A stretch of 64,000 bases of DNA from Limanda limanda. Taxonomy: Eukaryota; Chordata; Actinopteri; Pleuronectiformes; Pleuronectidae. The DNA is taken from positions 932,501 through 996,500 of the forward strand of contig NW_026870560.1 in assembly GCF_963576545.1 (NCBI RefSeq). The letters are read 5' to 3'. Shown here piece after piece: positions 48,446 to 61,622 of this stretch. Under the pieces are notes generated by a model that made no database searches, was not told where the DNA came from, and was given only the letters and a program-made list of their open reading frames with translations. The position numbers and the translations under genes are program-made. The first letter of the stretch is position 1. The number at the start of each line of letters is the position of its first letter.

Positions 48446-49244
48446 AGTCTCTCCGACCTTCACAAAAAAAGTTATTCAAGAATATCTCCTCAGATTTGGG
48501 GGAATTTCGTCGGTCGACCTTTTCCGAAGGTCGTACAAGCTCGGGGATGGTACCAATCGATCCGCAGGACCCAAATTAGTCCAGATGCAACCACTTTCCA
48601 AGTCTCTCCGACCTTCACAAAAAAAGTTATTCAAGAATATCTCTTTCTCCTATGTGCTTTCATCCCTAACCCTAACCCTAACCCTTCCGAAAGTCGGAGA
48701 CGCTCAAGGATGGTACTGATCGATGCGCGCTACCCCATTTAGTGGGGGTAGAGCCTACTTGCAAGTCTCTCCGACCTTCACAAAAAAAGTTATTCAAGAA
48801 TATCTCCTCAGATTTGGGGGAATTTCGTCGGTCGACCTCTTCCGAAGGTCGTACAAGCTCGGGGATGGTACCAATCGATCCGCAGGACCCAAATTAGTCC
48901 AGATGCAACCACTTTCCAAGTCTCTCCGACCTTCACAAAAAAAGTTATTCAAGAATATCTCTTTCTCCTATGTGCTTTCATCCCTAACCCTAACCCTAAC
49001 CCTTCCGAAAGTCGGAGAAGCTCAAGGATGGTACCGATCGATGCGCGCTACCCCATTTAGTGGGGGTAGAGCCTACTTGCAAGTCTCTCCGACCTTCACA
49101 AAAAAAGTTATTCAAGAATATCTCTTTCTCCTATGTGCTTTCATCCCTAACCCTAACCCTAACCCTTCCGAAAGTCGGAGAAGCTCAAGGATGGTACTGA
49201 TCGATGCGCGCAACCCCATTTAGTGGGGGTAGAGCCTACTTGCA
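48446..49244 (+). repeat. 799-bp pentamer (BABAA)
   Basis: B at 48446 is CTTTTCC-type and B at 48764 is CTCTTCC-type. A private GGAGACGCTCAAGG change near 48701 is in the intervening A. It is in tandem with the pentamer at 47647. Confidence 0.93.
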
Positions 49245-49881
49245 AGTCTCTCCGACCTTCACAAAAAAAGTTATTCAAGAATATCTCCTCAGATTTGGGG
49301 GAATTTCGTCGGTCGACCTCTCTCGAAGGTCGTACAAGCTCGGGGATGGTACCAATCGATCCGCAGGACCCAAATTAGTCCAGATGCAACCACTTTCCAA
49401 GTCTCTCCGACCTTCACAAAAAAAGTTATTCAAGAATATCTCTTTCTCCTATGTGCTTTCATCCCTAACCCTAACCTAACCCTTCCGAAAGTCGGAGAAG
49501 CTCAAGGATGGTACCGATCGATGCGCGCTACCCCATTTAGTGGGGGTAAAGCCTACTTGCAAGTCTCTCCGACCTTCACAAAAAAAGTTATTCAAGAATA
49601 TCTCTTTCTCCTATGTGCTTTCATCCCTAACCCTAACCCTAACCCTTCCGAAAGTCGGAGAAGCTCAAGGATGGTACCGATCGATGCGCGCTACCCCATT
49701 TAGTGGGGGTAGAGCCTATTTGCAAGTCTCTCCGACCTTCACAAAAAAAGTTATTCAAGAATATCTCTTTCTCCTATGTGCTTTCATCCCTAACCCTAAC
49801 CCTTCCGAAAGTCGGAGAAGCTCAAGGATGGTACCGATCGATGCGCGCTACCCCATTTAGTGGGGGTAGAGCCTACTTGCA
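49245..49881 (+). repeat. 637-bp tetramer with damaged telomeric tract, copy 1
   Basis: The order is B, A of 162 bp, A of 163 bp, A of 157 bp. The 162-bp A has lost one C (CCTAA at 49475), which breaks the third C-run. The B has CTCTCTCGAAGG, and the tail of the 162-bp A has GGGGGTAAAGCC. All three markers recur in the two other copies. Confidence 0.94.
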
Positions 49882-50680
49882 AGTCTCTCCGACCTTCACA
49901 AAAAAAGTTATTCAAGAATATCTCCTCAGATTTGGGGGAATTTCGTCGGTCGACCTTTTCCGAAGGTCGTACAAGCTCGGGGATGGTACCAATCGATCCG
50001 CAGGACCCAAATTAGTCCAGATGCAACCACTTTCCAAGTCTCTCCGACCTTCACAAAAAAAGTTATTCAAGAATATCTCTTTCTCCTATGTGCTTTCATC
50101 CCTAACCCTAACCCTAACCCTTCCGAAAGTCGGAGAAGCTCAAGGATGGTACTGATCGATGCGCGCTACCCCATTTAGTGGGGGTAGAGCCTACTTGCAA
50201 GTCTCTCCGACCTTCACAAAAAAAGTTATTCAAGAATATCTCCTCAGATTTGGGGGAATTTCGTCGGTCGACCTCTTCCGAAGGTCGTACAAGCTCGGGG
50301 ATGGTACCAATCGATCCGCAGGACCCAAATTAGTCCAGATGCAACCACTTTCCAAGTCTCTCCGACCTTCACAAAAAAAGTTATTCAAGAATATCTCTTT
50401 CTCCTATGTGCTTTCATCCCTAACCCTAACCCTAACCCTTCCGAAAGTCGGAGAAGCTCAAGGATGGTACCGATCGATGCGCGCTACCCCATTTAGTGGG
50501 GGTAGAGCCTACTTGCAAGTCTCTCCGACCTTCACAAAAAAAGTTATTCAAGAATATCTCTTTCTCCTATGTGCTTTCATCCCTAACCCTAACCCTAACC
50601 CTTCCGAAAGTCGGAGAAGCTCAAGGATGGTACTGATCGATGCGCGCAACCCCATTTAGTGGGGGTAGAGCCTACTTGCA
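49882..50680 (+). repeat. 799-bp pentamer between 637-bp copies
   Basis: B at 49882 (CTTTTCC-type), A, B at 50200, A, A. Together with the tetramer before it this makes a 1436-bp unit, the offset between tetramer copies 1 and 2. Confidence 0.92.
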
Positions 50681-51317
50681 AGTCTCTCCGACCTTCACAA
50701 AAAAAGTTATTCAAGAATATCTCCTCAGATTTGGGGGAATTTCGTCGGTCGACCTCTCTCGAAGGTCGTACAAGCTCGGGGATGGTACCAATCGATCCGC
50801 AGGACCCAAATTAGTCCAGATGCAACCACTTTCCAAGTCTCTCCGACCTTCACAAAAAAAGTTATTCAAGAATATCTCTTTCTCCTATGTGCTTTCATCC
50901 CTAACCCTAACCTAACCCTTCCGAAAGTCGGAGAAGCTCAAGGATGGTACCGATCGATGCGCGCTACCCCATTTAGTGGGGGTAAAGCCTACTTGCAAGT
51001 CTCTCCGACCTTCACAAAAAAAGTTATTCAAGAATATCTCTTTCTCCTATGTGCTTTCATCCCTAACCCTAACCCTAACCCTTCCGAAAGTCGGAGAAGC
51101 TCAAGGATGGTACCGATCGATGCGCGCTACCCCATTTAGTGGGGGTAGAGCCTATTTGCAAGTCTCTCCGACCTTCACAAAAAAAGTTATTCAAGAATAT
51201 CTCTTTCTCCTATGTGCTTTCATCCCTAACCCTAACCCTTCCGAAAGTCGGAGAAGCTCAAGGATGGTACCGATCGATGCGCGCTACCCCATTTAGTGGG
51301 GGTAGAGCCTACTTGCA
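50681..51317 (+). repeat. 637-bp tetramer, copy 2
   Basis: It carries the same CTCTCTCGAAGG B, CCTAA deletion (50911), GGGGGTAAAGCC and 157-bp A as copy 1, 1436 bp downstream. Confidence 0.94.
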
Positions 51318-51954
51318 AGTCTCTCCGACCTTCACAAAAAAAGTTATTCAAGAATATCTCCTCAGATTTGGGGGAATTTCGTCGGTCGACCTCTCTCGAA
51401 GGTCGTACAAGCTCGGGGATGGTACCAATCGATCCGCAGGACCCAAATTAGTCCAGATGCAACCACTTTCCAAGTCTCTCCGACCTTCACAAAAAAAGTT
51501 ATTCAAGAATATCTCTTTCTCCTATGTGCTTTCATCCCTAACCCTAACCTAACCCTTCCGAAAGTCGGAGAAGCTCAAGGATGGTACCGATCGATGCGCG
51601 CTACCCCATTTAGTGGGGGTAAAGCCTACTTGCAAGTCTCTCCGACCTTCACAAAAAAAGTTATTCAAGAATATCTCTTTCTCCTATGTGCTTTCATCCC
51701 TAACCCTAACCCTAACCCTTCCGAAAGTCGGAGAAGCTCAAGGATGGTACCGATCGATGCGCGCTACCCCATTTAGTGGGGGTAGAGCCTATTTGCAAGT
51801 CTCTCCGACCTTCACAAAAAAAGTTATTCAAGAATATCTCTTTCTCCTATGTGCTTTCATCCCTAACCCTAACCCTTCCGAAAGTCGGAGAAGCTCAAGG
51901 ATGGTACCGATCGATGCGCGCTACCCCATTTAGTGGGGGTAGAGCCTACTTGCA
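51318..51954 (+). repeat. 637-bp tetramer, copy 3, in tandem with copy 2
   Basis: It directly follows copy 2 with an offset of 637 bp and has all the same markers, with the CCTAA deletion at 51548. It is a very recent local duplication. Confidence 0.94.
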
Positions 51955-53242
51955 AGTCTCTCCGACCTTCACAAAAAAAGTTATTCAAGAATATCTCTTT
52001 CTCCTATGTGCTTTCATCCCTAACCCTAACCCTAACCCTTCCGAAAGTCGGAGAAGCTCAAGGATGGTACCGATCGATGCGCGCTACCCCATTTAGTGGG
52101 GGTAGAGCCTACTTGCAAGTCTCTCCGACCTTCACAAAAAAAGTTATTCAAGAATATCTCTTTCTCCTATGTGCTTTCATCCCTAACCCTAACCCTAACC
52201 CTTCCGAAAGTCGGAGAAGCTCAAGGATGGTACCGATCGATGCGCGCTACCCCATTTAGTGGGGGTAGAGCCTACTTGCAAGTCTCTCCGACCTTCACAA
52301 AAAAAGTTATTCAAGAATATCTCTTTCTCCTATGTGCTTTCATCCCTAACCCTAACCCTAACCCTTCCGAAAGTCGGAGAAGCTCAAGGATGGTACTGAT
52401 CGATGCGCGCAACCCCATTTAGTGGGGATAGAGCCTACTTGCAAGTCTCTCCGACCTTCACAAAAAAAGTTATTCAAGAATATCTCCTCAGATTTGGGGG
52501 AATTTCGTCGGTCGACCTCTTCCGAAGGTCGTACAAGCTCGGGGATGGTACCAATCGATCCGCAGGACCCAAATTAGTCCAGATGCAACCACTTTCCAAG
52601 TCTCTCCGACCTTCACAAAAAAAGTTATTCAAGAATATCTCTTTCTCCTATGTGCTTTCATCCCTAACCCTAACCCTAACCCTTCCGAAAGTCGGAGAAG
52701 CTCAAGGATGGTACTGATCGATGCGCGCTACCCCATTTAGTGGGGGTAGAGCCTACTTGCAAGTCTCTCCGACCTTCACAAAAAAAGTTATTCAAGAATA
52801 TCTCCTCAGATTTGGGGGAATTTCGTCGGTCGACCTCTTCCGAAGGTCGTACAAGCTCGGGGATGGTACCAATCGATCCGCAGGACCCAAATTAGTCCAG
52901 ATGCAACCACTTTCCAAGTCTCTCCGACCTTCACAAAAAAAGTTATTCAAGAATATCTCTTTCTCCTATGTGCTTTCATCCCTAACCCTAACCCTAACCC
53001 TTCCGAAAGTCGGAGAAGCTCAAGGATGGTACCGATCGATGCGCGCTACCCCATTTAGTGGGGGTAGAGCCTACTTGCAAGTCTCTCCGACCTTCACAAA
53101 AAAAGTTATTCAAGAATATCTCTTTCTCCTATGTGCTTTCATCCCTAACCCTAACCCTAACCCTTCCGAAAGTCGGAGAAGCTCAAGGATGGTACTGATC
53201 GATGCGCGCAACCCCATTTAGTGGGGGTAGAGCCTACTTGCA
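51955..53242 (+). repeat. AAA then 799-bp pentamer
   Basis: A monomers start at 51955, 52118 and 52281, then B at 52444, A, B at 52762, A, A. Here the first B is CTCTTCC-type, unlike most pentamers. GTGGGGATAG near 52430 is a private change in the hairpin stem. Confidence 0.92.
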
Positions 53243-56200
53243 AGTCTCTCCGACCTTCACAAAAAAAGTTATTCAAGAATATCTCCTCAGATTTGGGGGA
53301 ATTTCGTCGGTCGACCTCTTCCGAAGGTCGTACAAGCTCTAGGATGGTACCAATCGATCCGCAGGACCCAAATTAGTCCAGATGCAACCACTTTCCAAGT
53401 CTCTCCGACCTTCACAAAAAAAGTTATTCAAGAATATCTCTTTCTCCTATGTGCTTTCATCCCTAACCCTAACCCTAACCCTTCCGAAAGTCGGAGAAGC
53501 TCAAGGATGGTACCGATCGATGCGCGCTACCCCATTTAGTGGGGGTAGAGCCTACTTGCAAGTCTCTCCGACCTTCACAAAAAAAGTTATTCAAGAATAT
53601 CTCTTTCTCCTATGTGCTTTCATCCCTAACCCTAACCCTAACCCTTCCGAAAGTCGGAGAAGCTCAAGGATGGTACTGATCGATGCGCGCAACCCCATTT
53701 AGTGGGGGTAGAGCCTACTTGCAAGTCTCTCCGACCTTCACAAAAAAAGTTATTCAAGAATATCTCCTCAGATTTGGGGGAATTTCGTCGGTCGACCTCT
53801 TCCGAAGGTCGTACAAGCTCGGGGATGGTACCAATCGATCCGCAGGACCCAAATTAGTCCAGATGCAACCACTTTCCAAGTCTCTCCGACCTTCACAAAA
53901 AAAGTTATTCAAGAATATCTCTTTCTCCTATGTGCTTTCATCCCTAACCCTAACCCTAACCCTTCCGAAAGTCGGAGAAGCTCAAGGATGGTACCGATTG
54001 ATGCGCGCTACCCCATTTAGTGGGGGTAGAGCCTACTTGCAAGTCTCTCCGACCTTCACAAAAAAAGTTATTCAAGAATATCTCTTTCTCCTATGTGCTT
54101 TCATCCCTAACCCTAACCCTAACCCTTCCGAAAGTCGGAGAAGCTCAAGGATGGTACCGATCGATGCGCGCTACCCCATTTAGTGGGGGTAGAGCCTACT
54201 TGCAAGTCTCTCCGACCTTCACAAAAAAAGTTATTCAAGAATATCTCCTCAGATTTGGGGGAATTTCGTCGGTCGACCTCTTCCGAAGGTCGTACAAGCT
54301 CGGGGATGGTACCAATCGATCCGCAGGACCCAAATTAGTCCAGATGCAACCACTTTCCAAGTCTCTCCGACCTTCACAAAAAAAGTTATTCAAGAATATC
54401 TCTTTCTCCTATGTGCTTTCATCCCTAACCCTAACCCTAACCCTTCCGAAAGTCGGAGAAGCTCAAGGATGGTACCGATCGATGCGCGTTACCCCATTTA
54501 GTGGGGGTAGAGCCTACTTGCAAGTCTCTCCGACCTTCACAAAAAAAGTTATTCAAGAATATCTCTTTCTCCTATGTGCTTTCATCCCTAACCCTAACCC
54601 TAACCCTTCCGAAAGTCGGAGAAGCTCAAGGATGGTACCGATCGATGCGCGCTACCCCATTTAGTGGGGGTAGAGCCTACTTGCAAGTCTCTCCGACCTT
54701 TACAAAAAAAGTTATTCAAGAATATCTCTTTCTCCTATGTGCTTTCATCCCTAACCCTAACCCTAACCCTTCCGAAAGTCGGAGAAGCTCAAGGATGGTA
54801 CCGATCGATGCGCGCTACACCATTTAGTGGGGGTAGAGCCTACTTGCAAGTCTCTCCGACCTTCACAAAAAAAGTTATTCAAGAATATCTCCTCAGATTT
54901 GGGGGAATTTCGTCGGTCGACCTCTTCCGAAGGTCGTACAAGCTCGGGGATGGTACCAATCGATCCGCAGGACCCAAATTAGTCCAGATGCAACCACTTT
55001 CCAAGTCTCTCCGACCTTCACAAAAAAAGTTATTCAAGAATATCTCTTTCTCCTATGTGCTTTCATCCCTAACCCTAACCCTAACCCTTCCGAAAGTCGG
55101 AGAAGCTCAAGGATGGTACTGATCGATGCGCGCTACCCCATTTAGTGGGGGTAGAGCCTACTTGCAAGTCTCTCCGACCTTCACAAAAAAAGTTATTCAA
55201 GAATATCTCTTTCTCCTATGTGCTTTCATCCCTAACCCTAACCCTAACCCTTCCGAAAGTCGGAGAAGCTCAAGGATGGTACTGATCGATGCGCGCAACC
55301 CCATTTAGTGGGGGTAGAGCCTACTTGCAAGTCTCTCCGACCTTCACAAAAAAAGTTATTCAAGAATATCTCCTCAGATTTGGGGGAATTTCGTCGGTCG
55401 ACCTCTTCCGAAGGTCGTACAAGCTCGGGGATGGTACCAATCGATCCGCAGGACCCAAATTAGTCCAGATGCAACCACTTTCCAAGTCTCTCCGACCTTC
55501 ACAAAAAAAGTTATTCAAGAATATCTCTTTCTCCTATGTGCTTTCATCCCTAACCCTAACCCTAACCCTTCCGAAAGTCGGAGAAGCTCAAGGATGGTAC
55601 CGATCGATGCGCGCTACCCCATTTAGTGGGGGTAGAGCCTACTTGCAAGTCTCTCCGACCTTCACAAAAAAAGTTATTCAAGAATATCTCTTTCTCCTAT
55701 GTGCTTTCATCCCTAACCCTAACCCTAACCCTTCCGAAAGTCGGAGAAGCTCAAGGATGGTACCGATCGATGCGCGCTACCCCATTTAGTGGGGGTAGAG
55801 CCTATTTGCAAGTCTCTCCGACCTTCACAAAAAAAGTTATTCAAGAATATCTCTTTCTCCTATGTGCTTTCATCCCTAACCCTAACCCTAACCCTTCCGA
55901 AAGTCGGAGAAGCTCAAGGATGGTACCGATCGATGCGCGCTACCCCATTTAGTGGGGGTAGAGCCTACTTGCAAGTCTCTCCGACCTTCACAAAAAAAGT
56001 TATTCAAGAATATCTCTTTCTCCTATGTGCTTTCATCCCTAACCCTAACCCTAACCCTTCCGAAAGTCGGAGAAGCTCAAGGATGGTACTGATCGATGCG
56101 CGCAACCCCATTTAGTGGGGGTAGAGCCTACTTGCAAGTCTCTCCGACCTTCACAAAAAAAGTTATTCAAGAATATCTCCTCAGATTTGGGGGAATTTCG

Positions 56201-58378
56201 TCGGTCGACCTCTTCCGAAGGTCGTACAAGCTCGGGGATGGTACCAATCGATCCGCAGGACCCAAATTAGTCCAGATGCAACCACTTTCCAAGTCTCTCC
56301 GACCTTCACAAAAAAAGTTATTCAAGAATATCTCTTTCTCCTATGTGCTTTCATCCCTAACCCTAACCCTAACCCTTCCGAAAGTCGGAGAAGCTCAAGG
56401 ATGGTACCGATCGATGCGCGCTACCCCATTTAGTGGGGGTAGAGCCTACTTGCAAGTCTCTCCGACCTTCACAAAAAAAGTTATTCAAGAATATCTCTTT
56501 CTCCTATGTGCTTTCATCCCTAACCCTAACCCTAACCCTTCCGAAAGTCGGAGAAGCTCAAGGATGGTACCGATCGATGCGCGCAACCCCATTTAGTGGG
56601 GGTAGAGCCTACTTGCAAGTCTCTCCGACCTTCACAAAAAAGGTTATTCAAGAATATCTCCTCAGATTTGGGGGAATTTCGTCGGTCGACCTCTTCCGAA
56701 GGTCGTACAAGCTCGGGGATGGTACCAATCGATCTGCAGGACCCAAATTAGTCCAGATGCAACCACTTTCCAAGTCTCTCCGACCTTCACAAAAAAAGTT
56801 ATTCAAGAATATCTCTTTCTCCTATGTGCTTTCATCCCTAACCCTAACCCTAACCCTTCCGAAAGTCGGAGAAGCTCAAGGATGGTACCGATCGATGCGC
56901 GCTACCCCATTTAGTGGGGGTAGAGCCTACTTGCAAGTCTCTCCGACCTTCACAAAAAAAGTTATTCAAGAATATCTCCTCAGATTTGGGGGAATTTCGT
57001 CGGTCGACCTCTTCCGAAGGTCGTACAAGCTCGGGGATGGTACCAATCGATCCGCAGGACCCAAATTAGTCCAGATGCAACCACTTTCCAAGTCTCTCCG
57101 ACCTTCACAAAAAAAGTTATTCAAGAATATGTCTTTCTCCTATGTGCTTTCATCCCTAACCCTAACCCTAACCCTTCCGAAAGTCGGAGAAGCTCAAGGA
57201 TGGTACCGATCGATGCGCGTTACCCCATTTAGTGGGGGTAGAGCCTACTTGCAAGTCTCTCCGACCTTCACAAAAAAAGTTATTCAAGAATATCTCTTTC
57301 TCCTATGTGCTTTCATCCCTAACCCTAACCCTAACCCTTCCGAAAGTCGGAGAAGCTCAAGGATGGTACCGATCGATGCGCGCTACCCCATTTAGTGGGG
57401 GTAGAGCCTACTTGCAAGTCTCTCCGACCTTCACAAAAAAAGTTATTCAAGAATATCTCTTTCTCCTATGTGCTTTCATCCCTAACCCTAACCCTAACCC
57501 TTCCGAAAGTCGGAGAAGCTCAAGGATGGTACCGATCGATGCGCGCTACCCCATTTAGTGGGGGTAGAGCCTACTTGCAAGTCTCTCCGACCTTCACAAA
57601 AAAAGTTATTCAAGAATATCTCTTTCTCCTATGTGCTTTCATCCCTAACCCTAACCCTAACCCTTCCAAAAGTCGGAGAAGCTCAAGGATGGTACTGATC
57701 GATGCGCGCAACCCCATTTAGTGGGGGTAGAGCCTACTTGCAAGTCTCTCCGACCTTCACAAAAAAAGTTATTCAAGAATATCTCCTCAGATTTGGGGGA
57801 ATTTCGTCGGTCGACCTCTTCCGAAGGTCGTACAAGCTCGGGGATGGTACCAATCGATCTGCAGGACCCAAATTAGTCCAGATGCAACCACTTTCCAAGT
57901 CTCTCCGACCTTCACAAAAAAAGTTATTCAAGAATATCTCTTTCTCCTATGTGCTTTCATCCCTAACCCTAACCCTAACCCTTCCGAAAGTCGGAGAAGC
58001 TCAAGGATGGTACTGATCGATGCGCGCTACCCCATTTAGTGGGGGTAGAGCCTACTTGCAAGTCTCTCCGACCTTCACAAAAAAAGTTATTCAAGAATAT
58101 CTCTTTCTCCTATGTGCTTTCATCCCTAACCCTAACCCTAACCCTTCCGAAAGTCGGAGAAGCTCAAGGATGGTACCGATCGATGCGCGCTACCCCATTT
58201 AGTGGGGGTAGAGCCTACTTGCAAGTCTCTCCGACCTTCACAAAAAAAGTTATTCAAGAATATCTCCTCAGATTTGGGGGAATTTCGTCGGTCGACCTCT
58301 TCAGAAGGTCGTACAAGCTCGGGGATGGTACCAATCGATCCGCAGGACCCAAATTAGTCCAGATGCAACCACTTTCCA
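53243..58378 (+). repeat. Mixed B-An stretch
   Basis: B starts and the number of following A: 53243 (2), 53724 (2), 54205 (3), 54849 (2), 55330 (4), 56137 (2), 56618 (1), 56936 (4), 57743 (2), 58224 (start of the long A run). Private variants include GCTCTAGGATGG near 53340, CCGATTGATG at 53999, TTTACAAAA near 54701, CTACACCATT near 54819, AATATGTCTTTC near 57130 and CTTCAGAAGG near 58303. The B at 56618 has AAAAAAGGTT in its box, shared with the B monomers at 61623, 62422 and 63539. Confidence 0.9.
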
Positions 58379-60497
58379 AGTCTCTCCGACCTTCACAAAA
58401 AAAGTTATTCAAGAATATCTCTTTCTCCTATGTGCTTTCATCCCTAACCCTAACCCTAACCCTTCCGAAAGTCGGAGAAGCTCAAGGATGGTACCGATCG
58501 ATGCGCGCTACCCCATTTAGTGGGGGTAGAGCCTACTTGCAAGTCTCTCCGACCTTCACAAAAAAAGTTATTCAAGAATATCTCTTTCTCCTATGTGCTT
58601 TCATCCCTAACCCTAACCCTAACCCTTCCGAAAGTCGGAGAAGCTCAAGGATGGTACCGATCGATGCGCGCTACCCCATTTAGTGGGGGTAGAGCCTACT
58701 TGCAAGTCTCTCCGACCTTCACAAAAAAAGTTATTCAAGAATATCTCTTTCTCCTATGTGCTTTCATCCCTAACCCTAACCCTAACCCTTCCGAAAGTCG
58801 GAGAAGCTCAAGGATGGTACCGATCGATGCGCGCTACCCCATTTAGTGGGGGTAGAGCCTACTTGCAAGTCTCTCCGACCTTCACAAAAAAAGTTATTCA
58901 AGAATATCTCTTTCTCCTATGTGCTTTCATCCCTAACCCTAACCCTAACCCTTCCGAAAGTCGGAGAAGCTCAAGGATGGTACCGATCGATGCGCGCTAC
59001 CCCATTTAGTGGGGGTAGAGCCTACTTGCAAGTCTCTCCGACCTTCACAAAAAAAGTTATTCAAGAATATCTCTTTCTCCTATGTGCTTTCATCCCTAAC
59101 CCTAACCCTAACCCTTCCGAAAGTCGGAGAAGCTCAAGGATGGTACCGATCGATGCGCGCTACCCCATTTAGTGGGGGTAGAGCCTACTTGCAAGTCTCT
59201 CCGACCTTCACAAAAAAAGTTATTCAAGAATATCTCTTTCTCCTATGTGCTTTCATCCCTAACCCTAACCCTAACCCTTCCGAAAGTCGGAGAAGCTCAA
59301 GGATGGTACCGATCGATGCGCGCTACCCCATTTAGTGGGGGTAGAGCCTACTTGCAAGTCTCTCCGACCTTCACAAAAAAAGTTATTCAAGAATATCTCT
59401 TTCTCCTATGTGCTTTCATCCCTAACCCTAACCCTAACCCTTCCGAAAGTCGGAGAAGCTCAAGGATGGTACCGATCGATGCGCGCTACCCCATTTAGTG
59501 GGGGTAGAGCCTACTTGCAAGTCTCTCCGACCTTCACAAAAAAAGTTATTCAAGAATATCTCTTTCTCCTATGTGCTTTCATCCCTAACCCTAACCCTAA
59601 CCCTTCCGAAAGTCGGAGAAGCTCAAGGATGGTACCGATCGATGCGCGCTACCCCATTTAGTGGGGGTAGAGCCTACTTGCAAGTCTCTCCGACCTTCAC
59701 AAAAAAAGTTATTCAAGAATATCTCTTTCTCCTATGTGCTTTCATCCCTAACCCTAACCCTAACCCTTCCGAAAGTCGGAGAAGCTCAAGGATGGTACCG
59801 ATCGATGCGCGCTACCCCATTTAGTGGGGGTAGAGCCTACTTGCAAGTCTCTCCGACCTTCACAAAAAAAGTTATTCAAGAATATCTCTTTCTCCTATGT
59901 GCTTTCATCCCTAACCCTAACCCTAACCCTTCCGAAAGTCGGAGAAGCTCAAGGATGGTACCGATCGATGCGCGCTACCCCATTTAGTGGGGGTAGAGCC
60001 TACTTGCAAGTCTCTCCGACCTTCACAAAAAAAGTTATTCAAGAATATCTCTTTCTCCTATGTGCTTTCATCCCTAACCCTAACCCTAACCCTTCCAAAA
60101 GTCGGAGAAGCTCAAGGATGGTACCGATCGATGCGCGCTACCCCATTTAGTGGGGGTAGAGCCTACTTGCAAGTCTCTCCGACCTTCACAAAAAAAGTTA
60201 TTCAAGAATATCTCTTTCTCCTATGTGCTTTCATCCCTAACCCTAACCCTAACCCTTCCGAAAGTCGGAGAAGCTCAAGGATGGTACCGATCGATGCGCG
60301 CTACCCCATTTAGTGGGGGTAGAGCCTACTTGCAAGTCTCTCCGACCTTCACAAAAAAAGTTATTCAAGAATATCTCTTTCTCCTATGTGCTTTCATCCC
60401 TAACCCTCACCCTAACCCTTCCGAAAGTCGGAGAAGCTCAAGGATGGTACTGATCGATGCGTGCAACCCCATTTAGTGGGGGTAGAGCCTACTTGCA
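58379..60497 (+). repeat. Thirteen A monomers in a row (2119 bp)
   Basis: It is exactly 13 x 163 bp, with no B. Everywhere else between two B there are one to six A. The monomers are nearly identical, and only a CCAAAAG (near 60097), a CCCTCA (near 60409) and a GCGTGC (60462) stand out. It looks like a recent expansion of a single-monomer unit and is the densest run of telomeric tracts in the window: thirteen tracts at 163-bp spacing. Confidence 0.95.
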
Positions 60498-61622
60498 AGT
60501 CTCTCCGACCTTCACAAAAAAAGTTATTCAAGAATATCTCCTCAGATTTGGGGGAATTTCGTCGGTCGACCTCTTCCGAAGGTCGTACAAGCTCGGGGAT
60601 GGTACCAATCGATCCGCAGGACCCAAATTAGTCCAGATGCAACAACTTTCCAAGTCTCTCCGACCTTCACAAAAAAAGTTATTCAAGAATATCTCTTTCT
60701 CCTATGTGCTTTCATCCCTAACCCTAACCCTAACCCTTCCGAAAGTCGGAGAAGCTCAAGGATGGTACCGATCGATGCGCGCTACCCCATTTAGTGGGGG
60801 TAGAGCCTATTTGCAAGTCTCTCCGACCTTCACAAAAAAAGTTATTCAAGAATATCTCTTTCTCCTATGTGCTTTCATCCCTAACCCTAACCCTAACCCT
60901 TCCGAAAGTCGGAGAAGCTCAAGGATGGTACCGATCGATGCGCGCTACCCCATTTAGTGGGGGTAGAGCCTACTTGCAAGTCTCTCCGACCTTCACAAAA
61001 AAAGTTATTCAAGAATATCTCTTTCTCCTATGTGCTTTCATCCCTAACCCTAACCCTAACCCTTCCGAAAGTCGGAGAAGCTCAAGGATGGTACTGATCG
61101 ATGCGCGCAACCCCATTTAGTGGGGGTAGAGCCTACTTGCAAGTCTCTCCGACCTTCACAAAAAAAGTTATTCAAGAATATCTCCTCAGATTTGGGGGAA
61201 TTTCGTCGGTCGACCTCTTCCGAAGGTCGTACAAGCTCGGGGATGGTACCAATCGATCCGCAGGACCCAAATTAGTCCAGATGCAACCACTTTCCAAGTC
61301 TCTCCGACCTTCACAAAAAAAGTTATTCAAGAATATCTCTTTCTCCTATGTGCTTTCATCCCTAACCCTAACCCTAACCCTTCCGAAAGTCGGAGAAGCT
61401 CAAGGATGGTACCGATCGATGCGCGCTACCCCATTTAGTGGGGGTAGAGCCTACTTGCAAGTCTCTCCGACCTTCACAAAAAAAGTTATTCAAGAATATC
61501 TCTTTCTCCTATGTGCTTTCATCCCTAACCCTAACCCTAACCCTTCCGAAAGTCGGAGAAGCTCAAGGATGGTACCGATCGATGCGCGCAACCCCATTTA
61601 GTGGGGGTAGAGCCTACTTGCA
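60498..61622 (+). repeat. B AAA B AA
   Basis: B at 60498 and 61142. The A starting at 60816 follows a GCCTATTTGC tail. From there the sequence parallels 55811 onward at an offset of 5005 bp. AACAACTTTCC near 60644 is private to this B. Confidence 0.9.

Noticed and set aside
58379..60497. True chromosome-end telomere
   Set aside because: The telomeric tracts are only about 21 bp each and are embedded in 163-bp monomers. No long pure CCCTAA run is present.
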